Part shown: piece after piece, positions 23,337 to 32,459 of the stretch | How the letters are laid out: each line of letters starts with the position of its first letter | Numbering within the stretch: position 1 is the stretch's first letter | Assembly: GCA_016286165.1 (NCBI GenBank) | Contig: JAEESE010000024.1 | Coordinates: 1 to 46,273, forward strand | Direction of reading: 5' to 3' | From: Bacteroidaceae bacterium | GTDB lineage: Bacteria > Bacteroidota > Bacteroidia > Bacteroidales > Bacteroidaceae | DNA length: 46,273 bases | The notes under the pieces: generated by a model | What the model was told of the DNA's origin: nothing | The model's input: the letters and a program-made list of their open reading frames with translations, nothing else | Databases searched by the model: none | Made by a program: the position numbers and the translations under genes

Positions 23337-25328
23337 ATGAACATAAAAAACGTTTTGACGATGAAACATTATCTTCTATTTGCACTCGTGTGTGCGGGTG
23401 CAGTGCTCGTATCATGCAGCCCTAAAGCCGAGGTCTTCCGAACCGAGGGCAACGGCGCAGTGAAAGTCAGTAGGATAGATCCCACCGACTGGTTTGTAGG
23501 CCTTAAGGATGCCTCGTTGCAGCTCATGGTTTATGGCGAGGGCATCCGTGACATGGAAGTCTATGTCGACGGTGCCGAGGTGGATTCTATTGTCCGTCTT
23601 GATTCTCCAAATTATCTCTTTGTGTATCTTAATCTTAAGGACGCACGCGCGGGCGAACTGCCGATAGCTTTCTGCCGGCCTGGTTCTGACGACAAGACGA
23701 TAGTGAAGTACCAACTCAAGCAGCGCGAGAAAGCAGGTGATGAGCGCGAAGGGTTCACTAATGCCGATGTCCTTTATCTGCTTATGCCAGACCGCTTTGC
23801 CCAGGGCGCAAACCATCCCGCGCAGGTGGAGGGAATGAGCACTTATGTAGAGGACCGCTCGCAGCCTTCGTTGCGCCATGGCGGCGACTTGGAGGGCGTT
23901 CGCAACCACCTCGATTATTTCAATGAACTTGGCGTGACAGCGTTGTGGTTCACGCCAATCCTTGAGAATAATTCGCCCGACGACCATGGCGCATCCACCT
24001 ATCATGGCTATGCCACAACAGACTACTATCGTGTAGATCCTCGCTTCGGCACTAATGAGCAATATCGTCAGCTTATCGACGAAGCCCACGCGAAAGGGCT
24101 GAAGGTTGTTATGGATATGATTTTCAACCATTGCGGCTTCGATCATCCTTGGGTTGCCGACTTACCGAGCAAGGACTGGCTCAACTTGCCCGAGTGGCTC
24201 GAGGGCAACAACCGCCGCGACGAAAGCGGGGCGATTTATCCTAATGAGAAGTTCCTGCAGACGAGCTATAAGATTACTCCCGTCTTCGACCCTTATGCCT
24301 CGGAGGCAGACCTGCGCGAAACGGTCGACGGATGGTTTGTGGCCACTATGCCAGACCTCAACCATCGTAATCCGCATTTGATGACCTACCTCATTCAGAA
24401 CTCCATTTGGTGGATTGAAACGGCAGGCATCGACGGCATTCGTATGGATACCTATCCTTATGCCGATGCCACGGGCATGGCACGCTGGATGAAACGCTTG
24501 GACGAGGAATATCCCAACTTCAACGTTGTCGGCGAGACATGGGTAACCGAACCCGCATATACAGCCGCTTGGCAGAAAGATTCGCGCATGACAGACTACA
24601 ACAGTTACTTGAAGACTGTTATGGACTTCAGTTTCTTTGACAAGTTGGCCAAGGCCAAGAATGAGCAGACCGATGCTTGGTGGGACGGCTATAATCGCAT
24701 CTACGGCAGCCTTCTCTACGACTACCTCTACACCGATCCTTCCCACGTGATGGCCTTTGTCGACAACCATGACACCGACCGTTTCCTCGGCACAGCCCAG
24801 GGAGAGTTCAAGGTAAACAAACTTAAACAGGCTCTTGCTCTGCTGTTAACGCTTCCGCGAATACCGCAGATTTATTATGGCACGGAGATTCTCATGGATG
24901 GCACCAAGGAGGTGACCGATGGTAATGTCCGTTGCGATTTCCCGGGTGGTTTCGTGGGTGACACGCAGAGCGCCTTCACCAAGGAAGGACGCACCCCTCA
25001 ACAGCAGGATATGTTCCAGTGGATGAGCCGGTTGCTGCACTGGCGCCAAGGCAATGAAACCATCATCCGCGGCTACACTACTCAGTTCATTCCCTGGCAT
25101 GGAGTATATGTCGTGGCCCGGCGTTGGCATCGCAACACAGTCATCACCGTGGTCAATGGCACCGACCAACCCGCAACACTTGATGTAGCCCGAATCTCTG
25201 AACTGCTCGACACCGAGGGCTCGGCCACCAGCAAGCAGGCCGTAGATATCCCCACCGAGCGTAAGTTCGACCTCTCGTCCGACGTAGCCCTCGCGCCTCG
25301 TGAAGCGCTTGTACTGGAGTTGCAATAG
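23337..25328 (+). CDS. GH13 alpha-amylase / neopullulanase-type lipoprotein
   Basis: This enzyme of about 663 residues should hydrolyse alpha-1,4 linkages of starch or maltooligosaccharides at the cell envelope. An N-terminal lipoprotein signal (MKHYLLFALVCAGAVLVSC, starting at internal Met 9) indicates lipidation. The next region (about 30-135) resembles the N-terminal beta domain of cyclomaltodextrinases. The GH13 barrel has VVMDMIFNHCG, the nucleophile Asp371 in GIDGIRMDTYPY, the acid/base Glu400 in VVGETWV, and Asp479 in FVDNHDTDR. A C-terminal beta domain completes it. The promoter position excludes the longer frame to 23211. ATG 23361 is an alternative start nearer the signal peptide. 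No susC/susD genes are nearby. Confidence 0.92.
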   Translation: MNIKNVLTMKHYLLFALVCAGAVLVSCSPKAEVFRTEGNGAVKVSRIDPTDWFVGLKDASLQLMVYGEGIRDMEVYVDGAEVDSIVRLDSPNYLFVYLNLKDARAGELPIAFCRPGSDDKTIVKYQLKQREKAGDEREGFTNADVLYLLMPDRFAQGANHPAQVEGMSTYVEDRSQPSLRHGGDLEGVRNHLDYFNELGVTALWFTPILENNSPDDHGASTYHGYATTDYYRVDPRFGTNEQYRQLIDEAHAKGLKVVMDMIFNHCGFDHPWVADLPSKDWLNLPEWLEGNNRRDESGAIYPNEKFLQTSYKITPVFDPYASEADLRETVDGWFVATMPDLNHRNPHLMTYLIQNSIWWIETAGIDGIRMDTYPYADATGMARWMKRLDEEYPNFNVVGETWVTEPAYTAAWQKDSRMTDYNSYLKTVMDFSFFDKLAKAKNEQTDAWWDGYNRIYGSLLYDYLYTDPSHVMAFVDNHDTDRFLGTAQGEFKVNKLKQALALLLTLPRIPQIYYGTEILMDGTKEVTDGNVRCDFPGGFVGDTQSAFTKEGRTPQQQDMFQWMSRLLHWRQGNETIIRGYTTQFIPWHGVYVVARRWHRNTVITVVNGTDQPATLDVARISELLDTEGSATSKQAVDIPTERKFDLSSDVALAPREALVLELQ

Positions 25329-25425
25329 GTAAGTGTCGGTTTTAAGGATTATCGGCTCTTTTTGAAGGGTTTTTCTTATAAGAAAAATAAAAATAAGAGA
25401 GAATATTAAGAAAAAACGATAAAAG

Positions 25426-25478
25426 GCAAAAAAAACGCCAATCCCTAATCCCTATTACCTAATCTTTTATTAACTTTG
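25426..25478 (+). promoter_or_regulatory. promoter region of the mmd operon
   Basis: TAACTTTG at 25471-25478 is a -7 element. The preceding block, GCAAAAAAAACGCC then CTAATCCCTA and AATCTTTTATTA, is nearly repeated before the 37656 gene. No TTTG is seen at -33, so this may be a distinct promoter subtype. The -7 element overlaps the first base of a terminator-like stem. Confidence 0.55.
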
Positions 25479-25519
25479 CCGCGAAATTTGGCCCTTGAGG
25501 TCAGTTTCGCGGCTTTTTT
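25478..25519 (+). terminator. terminator-like hairpin overlapping the mmd promoter
   Basis: GCCGCGAAA (25478-25486) pairs with TTTCGCGGC (25505-25513), with an inner TGGCC/GGTCA pairing, followed by TTTTTT. It would terminate transcripts from the amylase gene. RNA started at the local promoter would lack the first bases of the 5' arm, so it would form only a weaker hairpin. Confidence 0.65.
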
Positions 25520-25587
25520 AATAGTAAATATCTTACATATTAAATCAAAATAATCATATACAACCATTTAATCATTCTATCATTGCA

Positions 25588-27159
25588 ATGAGCAAACAAA
25601 CAGAAAAGATTCAGGAGCTCATCGAGCTCCGCGCCAAAGCCCGTCTGGGTGGTGGCGAGAAAGCCATTGAGAAGCAGCACGAGCGCGGCAAGTACACCGC
25701 CCGTGAGCGTATCGCCATGCTTTTGGACGAGGGCAGCTTCGAGGAAATGGACATGTTCGTAACACATCGCTGCCACAACTTCGGCATGGAGAAGAAGCAG
25801 TACATGGGCGATGGCGTGGTCACTGGCTACGGCACCGTTAACGGTCGCCTGGTCTATGTCTTCGCACAGGACTTCACCGTCAACGCCGGTTCGCTCTCCG
25901 AGACCATGGCACTGAAGATCTGCAAGGTGATGGACGCTGCCATGAAGGTAGGCGCTCCTGTCATCGGTCTCAACGACTCGGGTGGTGCCCGCATTCAGGA
26001 AGGTATCAACGCTCTGGCCGGTTACTCCGAGATTTTCGAGCGTAACATCCTCGCTTCTGGTGTTGTGCCTCAGATCAGCGGTATCTTCGGCCCCTGCGCC
26101 GGTGGTGCTGTCTATAGCCCTGCCCTCACCGACTTCACCCTGATGATGGAAGGCACGAGCTATATGTTCCTCACCGGTCCTGCCGTTGTGAAGACCGTGC
26201 TTGGCGAGGTCGTCACACAGGAAGAGCTCGGCGGTGCCAGCGTTCACTCCACCAAGTCTGGCGTGACCCACTTCACCGCTGCTACTGAGGAGGAGGCTAT
26301 GGCCATGATCAAGCAGCTCCTGAGCTATATCCCGCAGAACAACCTCGAGAAGACGCCCCGCGTGGAGTGCACAGACCCCATCGACCGCAAGGACGACTAC
26401 CTCAACGAAATCATTCCCGACAACCCCAACATGCCTTATGACATGTACGAGGTCATCGCATCCATCGTCGACAACGGTGAGTTCTTCGAGGTTCAGCCCA
26501 ACTACGCCAAGAACATCATCGTCGGCTTCGCCCGCTTCAACGGCGAGAGCGTCGGCATCGTGGCCAACCAGCCCAAGCAGCTGGCAGGTGTGCTCGACTG
26601 CAACGCCTCACGCAAGGGTGCCCGCTTCGTCCGTTTCTGCGACGCCTTCAATATTCCTATCGTCACGCTCGTTGACGTTCCCGGCTTCCTGCCTGGCACA
26701 GGTCAGGAGTACAACGCCGTCATCCTCCATGGTGCTAAGCTGCTCTACGCTTTCGGCGAGTGCACAGTGCCCAAGGTGACCGTTACCCTGCGCAAGTCCT
26801 ACGGTGGTTCTCACATCGTCATGAGCTGCAAGCAGCTGCGCGGCGACATGAACTACGCCTGGCCCTCAGCCGAGATTGCCGTTATGGGTGCTGCAGGTGC
26901 TGCCGCTGTGCTCTATGCCAAGGAAGCTAAGGCCATCAAGGAAGAAAAGGGCCCCGAGGCTGCTAAGGAGTTCATCGCCGAGAAGGAGGCCGAGTACACC
27001 AAGCTCTTCGCCAATCCTTACAACGCTGCCAAGTATGGCTACATCGACGATGTCATCGAGCCGCGCAATACCCGCTTCCGCATCATTCGTGCCCTCGACC
27101 AGCTGGCCGACAAGCGCATGACCAATCCTGCCAAGAAGCACGGTAATATTCCATTGTAA
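25588..27159 (+). CDS. mmdA: methylmalonyl-CoA decarboxylase alpha (carboxyltransferase) subunit
   Basis: This 523-residue protein is a carboxyltransferase of the biotin-dependent acyl-CoA carboxylase beta type. It has the crotonase-like double domain with [32 protein letters not shown] and the C-terminal [14 protein letters not shown]. The operon also encodes the membrane decarboxylase beta subunit, a delta subunit and a biotin carrier. That points to Na+-translocating methylmalonyl-CoA decarboxylase rather than an ATP-driven carboxylase: it transfers CO2 from methylmalonyl-CoA to biotin in the succinate-to-propionate route. A propionyl-CoA carboxylase role is the main alternative. Codon use is strongly biased, suggesting high expression. 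A repeat element begins right after the stop. Confidence 0.9.
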   Translation: MSKQTEKIQELIELRAKARLGGGEKAIEKQHERGKYTARERIAMLLDEGSFEEMDMFVTHRCHNFGMEKKQYMGDGVVTGYGTVNGRLVYVFAQDFTVNAGSLSETMALKICKVMDAAMKVGAPVIGLNDSGGARIQEGINALAGYSEIFERNILASGVVPQISGIFGPCAGGAVYSPALTDFTLMMEGTSYMFLTGPAVVKTVLGEVVTQEELGGASVHSTKSGVTHFTAATEEEAMAMIKQLLSYIPQNNLEKTPRVECTDPIDRKDDYLNEIIPDNPNMPYDMYEVIASIVDNGEFFEVQPNYAKNIIVGFARFNGESVGIVANQPKQLAGVLDCNASRKGARFVRFCDAFNIPIVTLVDVPGFLPGTGQEYNAVILHGAKLLYAFGECTVPKVTVTLRKSYGGSHIVMSCKQLRGDMNYAWPSAEIAVMGAAGAAAVLYAKEAKAIKEEKGPEAAKEFIAEKEAEYTKLFANPYNAAKYGYIDDVIEPRNTRFRIIRALDQLADKRMTNPAKKHGNIPL

Positions 27160-27160
27160 G

Positions 27161-27301
27161 GGACCCACCCCTCACTCTCCCTTGTAGGGAGGAAGTGGTT
27201 ACCATCAAGAAATAAGTATAATATTAAAAGAATGACCCTAATAACCTCTCCAATAGCGAAACATTTCACTCTCCCCCTGATGGGGAGCGGGGAGGGGGTC
27301 T
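27161..27301. repeat. MITE-like C/G-rich inverted-repeat element 1
   Basis: The mmdA-mmdD spacer has a C-rich left end (27161-27195, GGACCCACCCCTCACTCTCC then CTTGTAGGGAGG). Its right end (27269-27301) reads as an imperfect inverse (CTCCCCCTGATGGGGAG, GGGGAGGGGGTCT). Each end contains a small palindrome. A 26-nt internal segment (27224-27249) beginning TTAAAAGAATGACCCTA is nearly repeated in element 2. It carries no gene. Confidence 0.65.
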
Positions 27302-27307
27302 GATTAT

Positions 27308-27664
27308 ATGATTACTCTATTATCCACCGATTGGGGAATGGCTTGGAGCATAGCAGGCATCAGCGTAGGCGTGGTGTTTACCATCCTCTTGCTGCTGGTT
27401 GTAGTGCTGTACATCTTCAGTTACGTAGCCGCCGGTAAGGCCGCCAAGGCCGAAGAGGCTGCAAAACCTAAGGTGCTCACAGGCGCTGAGTACATCAAGT
27501 CCAAGCAGGCCGATATTGCATCAGCTTCGGACATCGACCAGATAGCCATCGCTACAGCCATTTACCTCTACACCGCCAACCAACACGACGAGGAAAGCGG
27601 TATTCTCACCATTCATCACACCGATCACACTGCTTGGCATGCCGAGCTGAACGAACACCTGTAA
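27308..27664 (+). CDS. mmdD: methylmalonyl-CoA/oxaloacetate decarboxylase delta/gamma-type subunit
   Basis: This 118-residue protein has one N-terminal transmembrane helix (about 13-38), an Ala/Lys-rich linker (AAGKAAKAEEAAKPK), and a C-terminal segment with AIATAIYLYT and the end region TAWHAELNEH. This is the usual shape of OadG/MmdD subunits, which hold the decarboxylase complex together at the membrane. Its position between mmdA and the biotin carrier supports the call. It is flanked on both sides by repeat elements. Confidence 0.8.
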   Translation: MITLLSTDWGMAWSIAGISVGVVFTILLLLVVVLYIFSYVAAGKAAKAEEAAKPKVLTGAEYIKSKQADIASASDIDQIAIATAIYLYTANQHDEESGILTIHHTDHTAWHAELNEHL

Positions 27665-27665
27665 A

Positions 27666-27817
27666 AGACCCACCCCCGCCCTCTCCCGTAAGGGAGGCCA
27701 GAGCCTGCGGGGTGGTGAAATAAACATCACTATTTTTAATCCCTTAAAAGAATGACCCTATAAACCTCTATGCACACGACACTCCTCTCCTTTACGGGAG
27801 TGGTTGGGGGTGGGTCT
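27666..27817. repeat. MITE-like C/G-rich inverted-repeat element 2
   Basis: The left end (27666-27697, AGACCCACCCCCGCCCTCTC then CCGTAAGGGAGG) and the right end (27782-27817) are imperfect inverse copies; the right end, complemented, starts AGACCCACCCCCAACCACTC. The internal segment 27744-27769 matches 27224-27249 of element 1 except near its end. The right end lies seven bases before the mmdC start codon, so it may influence its translation. Confidence 0.7.
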
Positions 27818-27823
27818 AACAAT

Positions 27824-28561
27824 ATGAAAGAATTCAAGTTTAAGATAAACGGCAAGGACTACGAAGCACAGGTTGCTGAACAGGACAATGGCGTCCTCGC
27901 CGTAACACTCAACGGCAACACCTACGCCGTTGAAGTACCATCATTGGCACATCACGCTGTCAAGCCCGTCGTTCACGCCGCAGCACCCGCTGCTGCTCCC
28001 ACTGCTGCCAGCAAGCCCGCTGCAGCTCCCGCTGCTGCCGGTTCCGTCACTGCTCCGCTGCCCGGCACCATCAAGCAGATCCTTGTCAGCGATGGTCAGA
28101 AGGTTAAGAAGGGCGACACCATCATCACCATGGAAGCCATGAAGATGGAGAATGCCATTACCGCCGAGGCCGACGGCACCGTACTGAAAGTTCGTACCAG
28201 CGTTGGCGCCAGCGTCAACCAGGGCGACGTCCTCGTTGACTTCGCTGCTGAGGCAGCCGCAGCCCCCGCTGCCGCTCCTGCTCCCAAGGCTGAGGCTCCC
28301 AAGGCCGCTCCCGCACCCGCTGCAGCACCTGCCGCAGCCCCCGCAGGCAGCAAGAACGTCGAGGCTCCTCTGCCCGGCACCATCAAGCAGGTTCTCGTAG
28401 CCGTAGGCCAGGAAGTGGCTGCCGGCGAGACCGTCGTCGTCATGGAAGCCATGAAGATGGAGAACAATATCACCGCCGAGTTCGCAGGCAAGGTCACCGC
28501 CGTCAATGTGGCTGTGGGCGATCAGGTTCAGAGCGGCCAGGCGATGGTTGTGCTGGCATAG
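27824..28561 (+). CDS. mmdC: biotin carrier subunit with two biotinyl domains
   Basis: This 245-residue protein shuttles CO2 on biotin from the carboxyltransferase to the membrane decarboxylase. Residues 1-45 form the usual N-terminal domain (MKEFKFKINGKDYEAQV). Unusually, two complete biotin-attachment domains follow, at about 75-140 and 178-245, each separated by Ala/Pro-rich linkers. Both have EAMKMEN, with the biotinylated lysines at Lys107 and Lys211, and both have APLPGTIKQ. Typical carriers have one such domain. The open frame extends up to 27770, but that segment is the translated repeat, so ATG 27824 is chosen. Confidence 0.9.
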   Translation: MKEFKFKINGKDYEAQVAEQDNGVLAVTLNGNTYAVEVPSLAHHAVKPVVHAAAPAAAPTAASKPAAAPAAAGSVTAPLPGTIKQILVSDGQKVKKGDTIITMEAMKMENAITAEADGTVLKVRTSVGASVNQGDVLVDFAAEAAAAPAAAPAPKAEAPKAAPAPAAAPAAAPAGSKNVEAPLPGTIKQVLVAVGQEVAAGETVVVMEAMKMENNITAEFAGKVTAVNVAVGDQVQSGQAMVVLA

Positions 28562-28569
28562 AGTAATAA

Positions 28570-28601
28570 AACATTGAAATATTGAAACATTGAAATATTG
28601 A
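28570..28601 (+). repeat. two tandem 16-bp repeats (ATTGAAAY x4)
   Basis: The mmdC-mmdB spacer holds two adjacent identical copies of AACATTGAAATATTGA (28570-28585 and 28586-28601). They form an 8-bp periodic ATTGAAAY array that ends four bases before the mmdB start codon. Confidence 0.8.
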
Positions 28602-28605
28602 CGAA

Positions 28606-29883
28606 ATGAAACAATATCTCAAATACTTTGGTGCTTTGGCAGTGATGCTGATGATTCCAATGGTCGTTGCTGCCCAGGACTTCTCGTTTGGCAATTCCAT
28701 GTCAAAGTTCTTCGGCGAGATGGGCTTCACGGCATTCTTCGTGGGCGAAGGCTGGAAGAACGCTATCATGATAGCCATCGCCTGCTTCCTGCTGTATCTG
28801 GCCATTAAGAAGGAATACGAGCCGCTGTTGCTCCTGCCTATTGCCTTCGGTATGCTCCTGTCGAACATCCCCGGCGGCGGCCTCTTCCACACCTCGATGT
28901 GGAACGACGAGTTTCTGAACCCCGACAGCCCCTTCTACCATAGCTATCGTCACATCTTGGCTGAGGGTGGTCTGCTTGACGTGCTCTACATCGGCGTCAA
29001 GGCAGGCATCTATCCGTGCCTCATCTTCCTTGGTGTAGGTGCGATGACCGACTTCGGTCCCCTCATTGCCAACCCGAAGAGCCTGCTGCTCGGCGCTGCC
29101 GCTCAGCTCGGTATCTTTGCCACCTTCCTTGTGACGCTGTGGATGGGCTTCACTCCCGAACAGGCCGGTTCCATCGGTATTATCGGTGGTGCCGACGGCC
29201 CCACGGCTATCTTCCTCACCTCCAAGCTGGCACCTGAGTTGCTCGGCCCCATCGCCGTGGCAGCTTATTCTTACATGGCTCTCGTGCCCGTCATTCAGCC
29301 GCCCATCATGCGTGCTCTGACCACCGAGAGAGAACGTAAGATCCGTATGTCGCAGCTTCGCACGGTGACGAAGAAGGAGAAGATCCTCTTCCCCATCATC
29401 GTGGCCATCATCGTCAGCCTTATCCTTCCCTCAGCTGCCACGCTCATCGGCTGCCTCATGCTGGGCAACCTGATGAAGGAGAGTGGCGTCGTGGAGCGCT
29501 TGAGCAAGGCTGCACAGAACGAGCTCAACAACATCGTCGTCATCTTCCTCGGCACCACCGTAGGTGCTACGGCTACAGCCGAAGCCTTCCTCAATCTGCA
29601 GACCATCGAGATCCTCTGCGTAGGTATCGTGGCCTTTGGCGTAGGCTCTGCCGGCGGTGTGCTTCTGGCTAAGTTCATGAACCTGTTCCTCAAGGAGAAG
29701 ATCAACCCGCTCATCGGTTCTGCCGGTGTCAGCGCTGTGCCTATGGCAGCCCGCGTGTCGCAGGCTGAAGGTGCCAAGGCCGACCCGCGCAACTTCCTGC
29801 TTATGCACGCCATGGGTCCGAATGTGGCCGGTGTGATTGGTTCTGCTGTGGCAGCAGGTATCCTCCTCAGCTTCCTCGGATAA
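28606..29883 (+). CDS. mmdB: Na+-translocating decarboxylase beta subunit
   Basis: This 425-residue integral membrane protein belongs to the OadB/GcdB/MmdB family, which decarboxylates carboxybiotin and pumps Na+ outward. A hydrophobic N-terminus is followed by about nine or more membrane segments. Family motifs include [18 protein letters not shown] (about 66-83), the key [15 protein letters not shown] with Asp197, [15 protein letters not shown] (about 315), and the C-terminal [20 protein letters not shown]. The length is normal. It is the last gene of the mmd operon and is followed by a 15-bp hairpin. Confidence 0.93.
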   Translation: MKQYLKYFGALAVMLMIPMVVAAQDFSFGNSMSKFFGEMGFTAFFVGEGWKNAIMIAIACFLLYLAIKKEYEPLLLLPIAFGMLLSNIPGGGLFHTSMWNDEFLNPDSPFYHSYRHILAEGGLLDVLYIGVKAGIYPCLIFLGVGAMTDFGPLIANPKSLLLGAAAQLGIFATFLVTLWMGFTPEQAGSIGIIGGADGPTAIFLTSKLAPELLGPIAVAAYSYMALVPVIQPPIMRALTTERERKIRMSQLRTVTKKEKILFPIIVAIIVSLILPSAATLIGCLMLGNLMKESGVVERLSKAAQNELNNIVVIFLGTTVGATATAEAFLNLQTIEILCVGIVAFGVGSAGGVLLAKFMNLFLKEKINPLIGSAGVSAVPMAARVSQAEGAKADPRNFLLMHAMGPNVAGVIGSAVAAGILLSFLG

Positions 29884-29915
29884 TCTCCTGGGATTAAGAT
29901 AATAATTTGTAAAGA

Positions 29916-29960
29916 AGTTCTTCAGACTCGAGTCATTAAGCACAGCGAGTCTGAAGAACT
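29916..29960 (+). terminator. long hairpin after mmdB
   Basis: AGTTCTTCAGACTCG (29916-29930) pairs perfectly with 29946-29960 over 15 bp around a 15-nt loop. Only a short CCTTT follows rather than a long T-run, so it may be a terminator or an mRNA 3'-end stabiliser. Confidence 0.6.
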
Positions 29961-30029
29961 CCTTTGAATTACGCGCCCAAGGCGCTCAATCACTTAACGT
30001 TTATTCATTAAACCGCACAAACACAGCGT

Positions 30030-32459
30030 ATGAAGGTCCTTAAGTTCGGAGGCTCAAGCGTAGGCTCCATCGACAGCATACTTAGTGTCAAACGCATCGT
30101 CGAGGGACAGTCAGAGCCCGTCATCGTCGTTGTCTCTGCTCTCGGTGGTATAACCGACGAGCTCATCCGCACGGCACATTTGGCCGTCGACGGCGATGTA
30201 GCTTACCTCACCTCTTTTGCCGAAATAGCTGAGCGTCATCACACTCTGATAGATGCTGTCATACCTAAAGGTAACCAGCGCACAGCCCTTATCCACACCG
30301 TCGACAGCTTGCTCGACGAGCTGCGCTCTATCTACCAGGGTGTCTATCTCATCCGCGACCTCTCGCCCAAGACGCTGGCAGCCATTGTTAGCTATGGCGA
30401 GCGTCTGAGCAGTAAGATAGTAGCCACGCTCATCAGCGACGCCCAGTGGTACGACAGCCGCGATTTCATCAAGACCGAGGTGAAGGGCGGGCGCTCCCTG
30501 CTGGCCTCAGAGCTTACAGTTCAGTTGGTTCAGGATGCCTGGACCGCAATACCCCGTATTTCTGTTGTTCCCGGTTTTATATCCACCGATGCCCACAGCG
30601 GCGAGATTACCAACCTCGGCCGTGGTGGCTCGGACTACACAGCCAGCATCATAGCAGCAGCCCTCAATGCTACTCAGCTTGAGATATGGACAGATGTCGA
30701 TGGCTTTATGACCGCTGACCCGCGCGTTATATCAACGGCCTACGTCATCCCCGAGCTCTCGTATATCGAGGCTATGGAGCTCTGCAACTTCGGTGCCAAG
30801 GTCATCTACCCGCCCACCATCTATCCCGTTTGCATCAAGAATATCCCTATTCTTGTCAAGAACACCTTCAACCCCGACGCCACCGGCACCATTATCAAGC
30901 TCGAGCCTTCCGACGACAGCCGTCTTATCAAGGGTATCTCCAGCATCAAGGGCACCACGCTCATCACCGTGGCCGGTCTTTCCATGGTGGGCGTCATAGG
31001 CGTCAACCGTCGCATCTTCTCGGTGCTTGCCGACAAGGGTATCTCCGTGTTCATGGTGTCGCAGGCTTCGTCAGAGAACAGCACCAGTATAGGTGTCCGC
31101 GATGAGGATGCCGATGCCGCTTGCGATGTCCTCAACGAGGAGTTTGCCAAGGAAATACAGACCGGTTCCATGTTCCCGATGCAGGCCGAGCGGAATCTGG
31201 CCACCGTGGCTGTTGTGGGCGAGAACATGAAACATACGCCAGGTATTGCGGGTAAGCTCTTCGGCACCCTCGGCCGCTCTGGTATCAGCGTTATAGCCTG
31301 TGCTCAGGGCGCCTCCGAGACGAATATCTCATTTGTTGTCGATACCAAGTACCTGCGCAAGACGTTGAACGTCATCCACGACGCCTTCTTCCTTTCTGAA
31401 TACCAGGTGCTTAACCTCTTCCTCTGCGGCGTTGGTACCGTAGGCCGTCAGCTCATCGAGCAGATAGCCTCGCAGCAGGAAAAACTCATGCGCGAGCAGG
31501 GTCTTAAGCTTAATGTAGTAGGTTTGGCCAGCAGTCGCCGTGCCATCTTCTCGCGTGACGGCCTTGACCTCACCAATTACCGCGAACTGCTCGCCTCCGC
31601 TCCCGAGAGTAATATCCGTCGTCTGCACGACGAGGTGATAGGTATGAATATCTTCAATTCGGTGTTTGTCGACTGCACCGCCTCACCCGAGGTGGCTGCT
31701 CTCTATCACGACTTCCTTGAGCACAACGTCAACATCGTGGCAGCCAATAAGATAGCTGCTTCCAGCAACTACGAGAACTATCGTCAGCTTAAGGCCACGG
31801 CCCAGCGCCGTGGTGTGAAATACCTGTTCGAGACCAACGTAGGCGCAGGCCTGCCCATCATTCGCACCATCAACGACCTCATCCACAGCGGCGACAAGAT
31901 CCTGCGCATCGAAGCCGTACTCTCGGGCACGCTCAACTTTATCTTCAACAAGATTAGTGCTGATATACCCTTCAGCCAGACGGTGCGTATGGCCAAGGAC
32001 GAAGGCTACAGCGAGCCCGATCCGCGCATAGACCTCAGCGGCACCGACGTCATCCGCAAGCTGGTCATCCTCACGCGCGAAGCCGGCTATGCTATCGAGC
32101 AATCCGAGGTCGAGACGTCGCTCTTCATCCCGCAGGAGCTTTTCAGCGGCGATGTCGATGCTTTCTGGCAGCAGCTGCCTGCCCTCGATGCCGACTTCGA
32201 GCAGCGCCGCAGCCGCCTCGAGGCCGACGGCAAGCGTTGGCGCTTTGTGGCCAAGTACGAAGAAGGTCATGCCAGCGTAGCCCTCGCCGAGATTCCCAAG
32301 GGACATCCCTTCTACGGCCTCGAGGGTTCCAACAATATCGTCATGCTCACCACTGAGCGCTACCGCGAATATCCTATGCTCATCCAGGGCTACGGAGCCG
32401 GTGCCAGCGTCACGGCTGCCGGTGTGTTTGCCGATATAATGAGTATTGCTAATATCTAA
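30030..32459 (+). CDS. thrA: bifunctional aspartokinase / homoserine dehydrogenase
   Basis: This 809-residue fusion catalyses the first and third steps from aspartate to homoserine. The aspartokinase part (about 1-460) begins VLKFGGSSVGS and contains the kinase motif TNLGRGGSDYTA, followed by regulatory ACT domains with SQASSENSTSIGV. The homoserine dehydrogenase part (about 463-805) starts with LFLCGVGTVGRQL, the NAD(P) loop, and contains NKIAAS and GTLNFIFNKI. Feedback inhibition by threonine is expected from the ACT domains but not shown. It is the first gene of thrA-apgM-thrC. Confidence 0.96.
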   Translation: MKVLKFGGSSVGSIDSILSVKRIVEGQSEPVIVVVSALGGITDELIRTAHLAVDGDVAYLTSFAEIAERHHTLIDAVIPKGNQRTALIHTVDSLLDELRSIYQGVYLIRDLSPKTLAAIVSYGERLSSKIVATLISDAQWYDSRDFIKTEVKGGRSLLASELTVQLVQDAWTAIPRISVVPGFISTDAHSGEITNLGRGGSDYTASIIAAALNATQLEIWTDVDGFMTADPRVISTAYVIPELSYIEAMELCNFGAKVIYPPTIYPVCIKNIPILVKNTFNPDATGTIIKLEPSDDSRLIKGISSIKGTTLITVAGLSMVGVIGVNRRIFSVLADKGISVFMVSQASSENSTSIGVRDEDADAACDVLNEEFAKEIQTGSMFPMQAERNLATVAVVGENMKHTPGIAGKLFGTLGRSGISVIACAQGASETNISFVVDTKYLRKTLNVIHDAFFLSEYQVLNLFLCGVGTVGRQLIEQIASQQEKLMREQGLKLNVVGLASSRRAIFSRDGLDLTNYRELLASAPESNIRRLHDEVIGMNIFNSVFVDCTASPEVAALYHDFLEHNVNIVAANKIAASSNYENYRQLKATAQRRGVKYLFETNVGAGLPIIRTINDLIHSGDKILRIEAVLSGTLNFIFNKISADIPFSQTVRMAKDEGYSEPDPRIDLSGTDVIRKLVILTREAGYAIEQSEVETSLFIPQELFSGDVDAFWQQLPALDADFEQRRSRLEADGKRWRFVAKYEEGHASVALAEIPKGHPFYGLEGSNNIVMLTTERYREYPMLIQGYGAGASVTAAGVFADIMSIANI

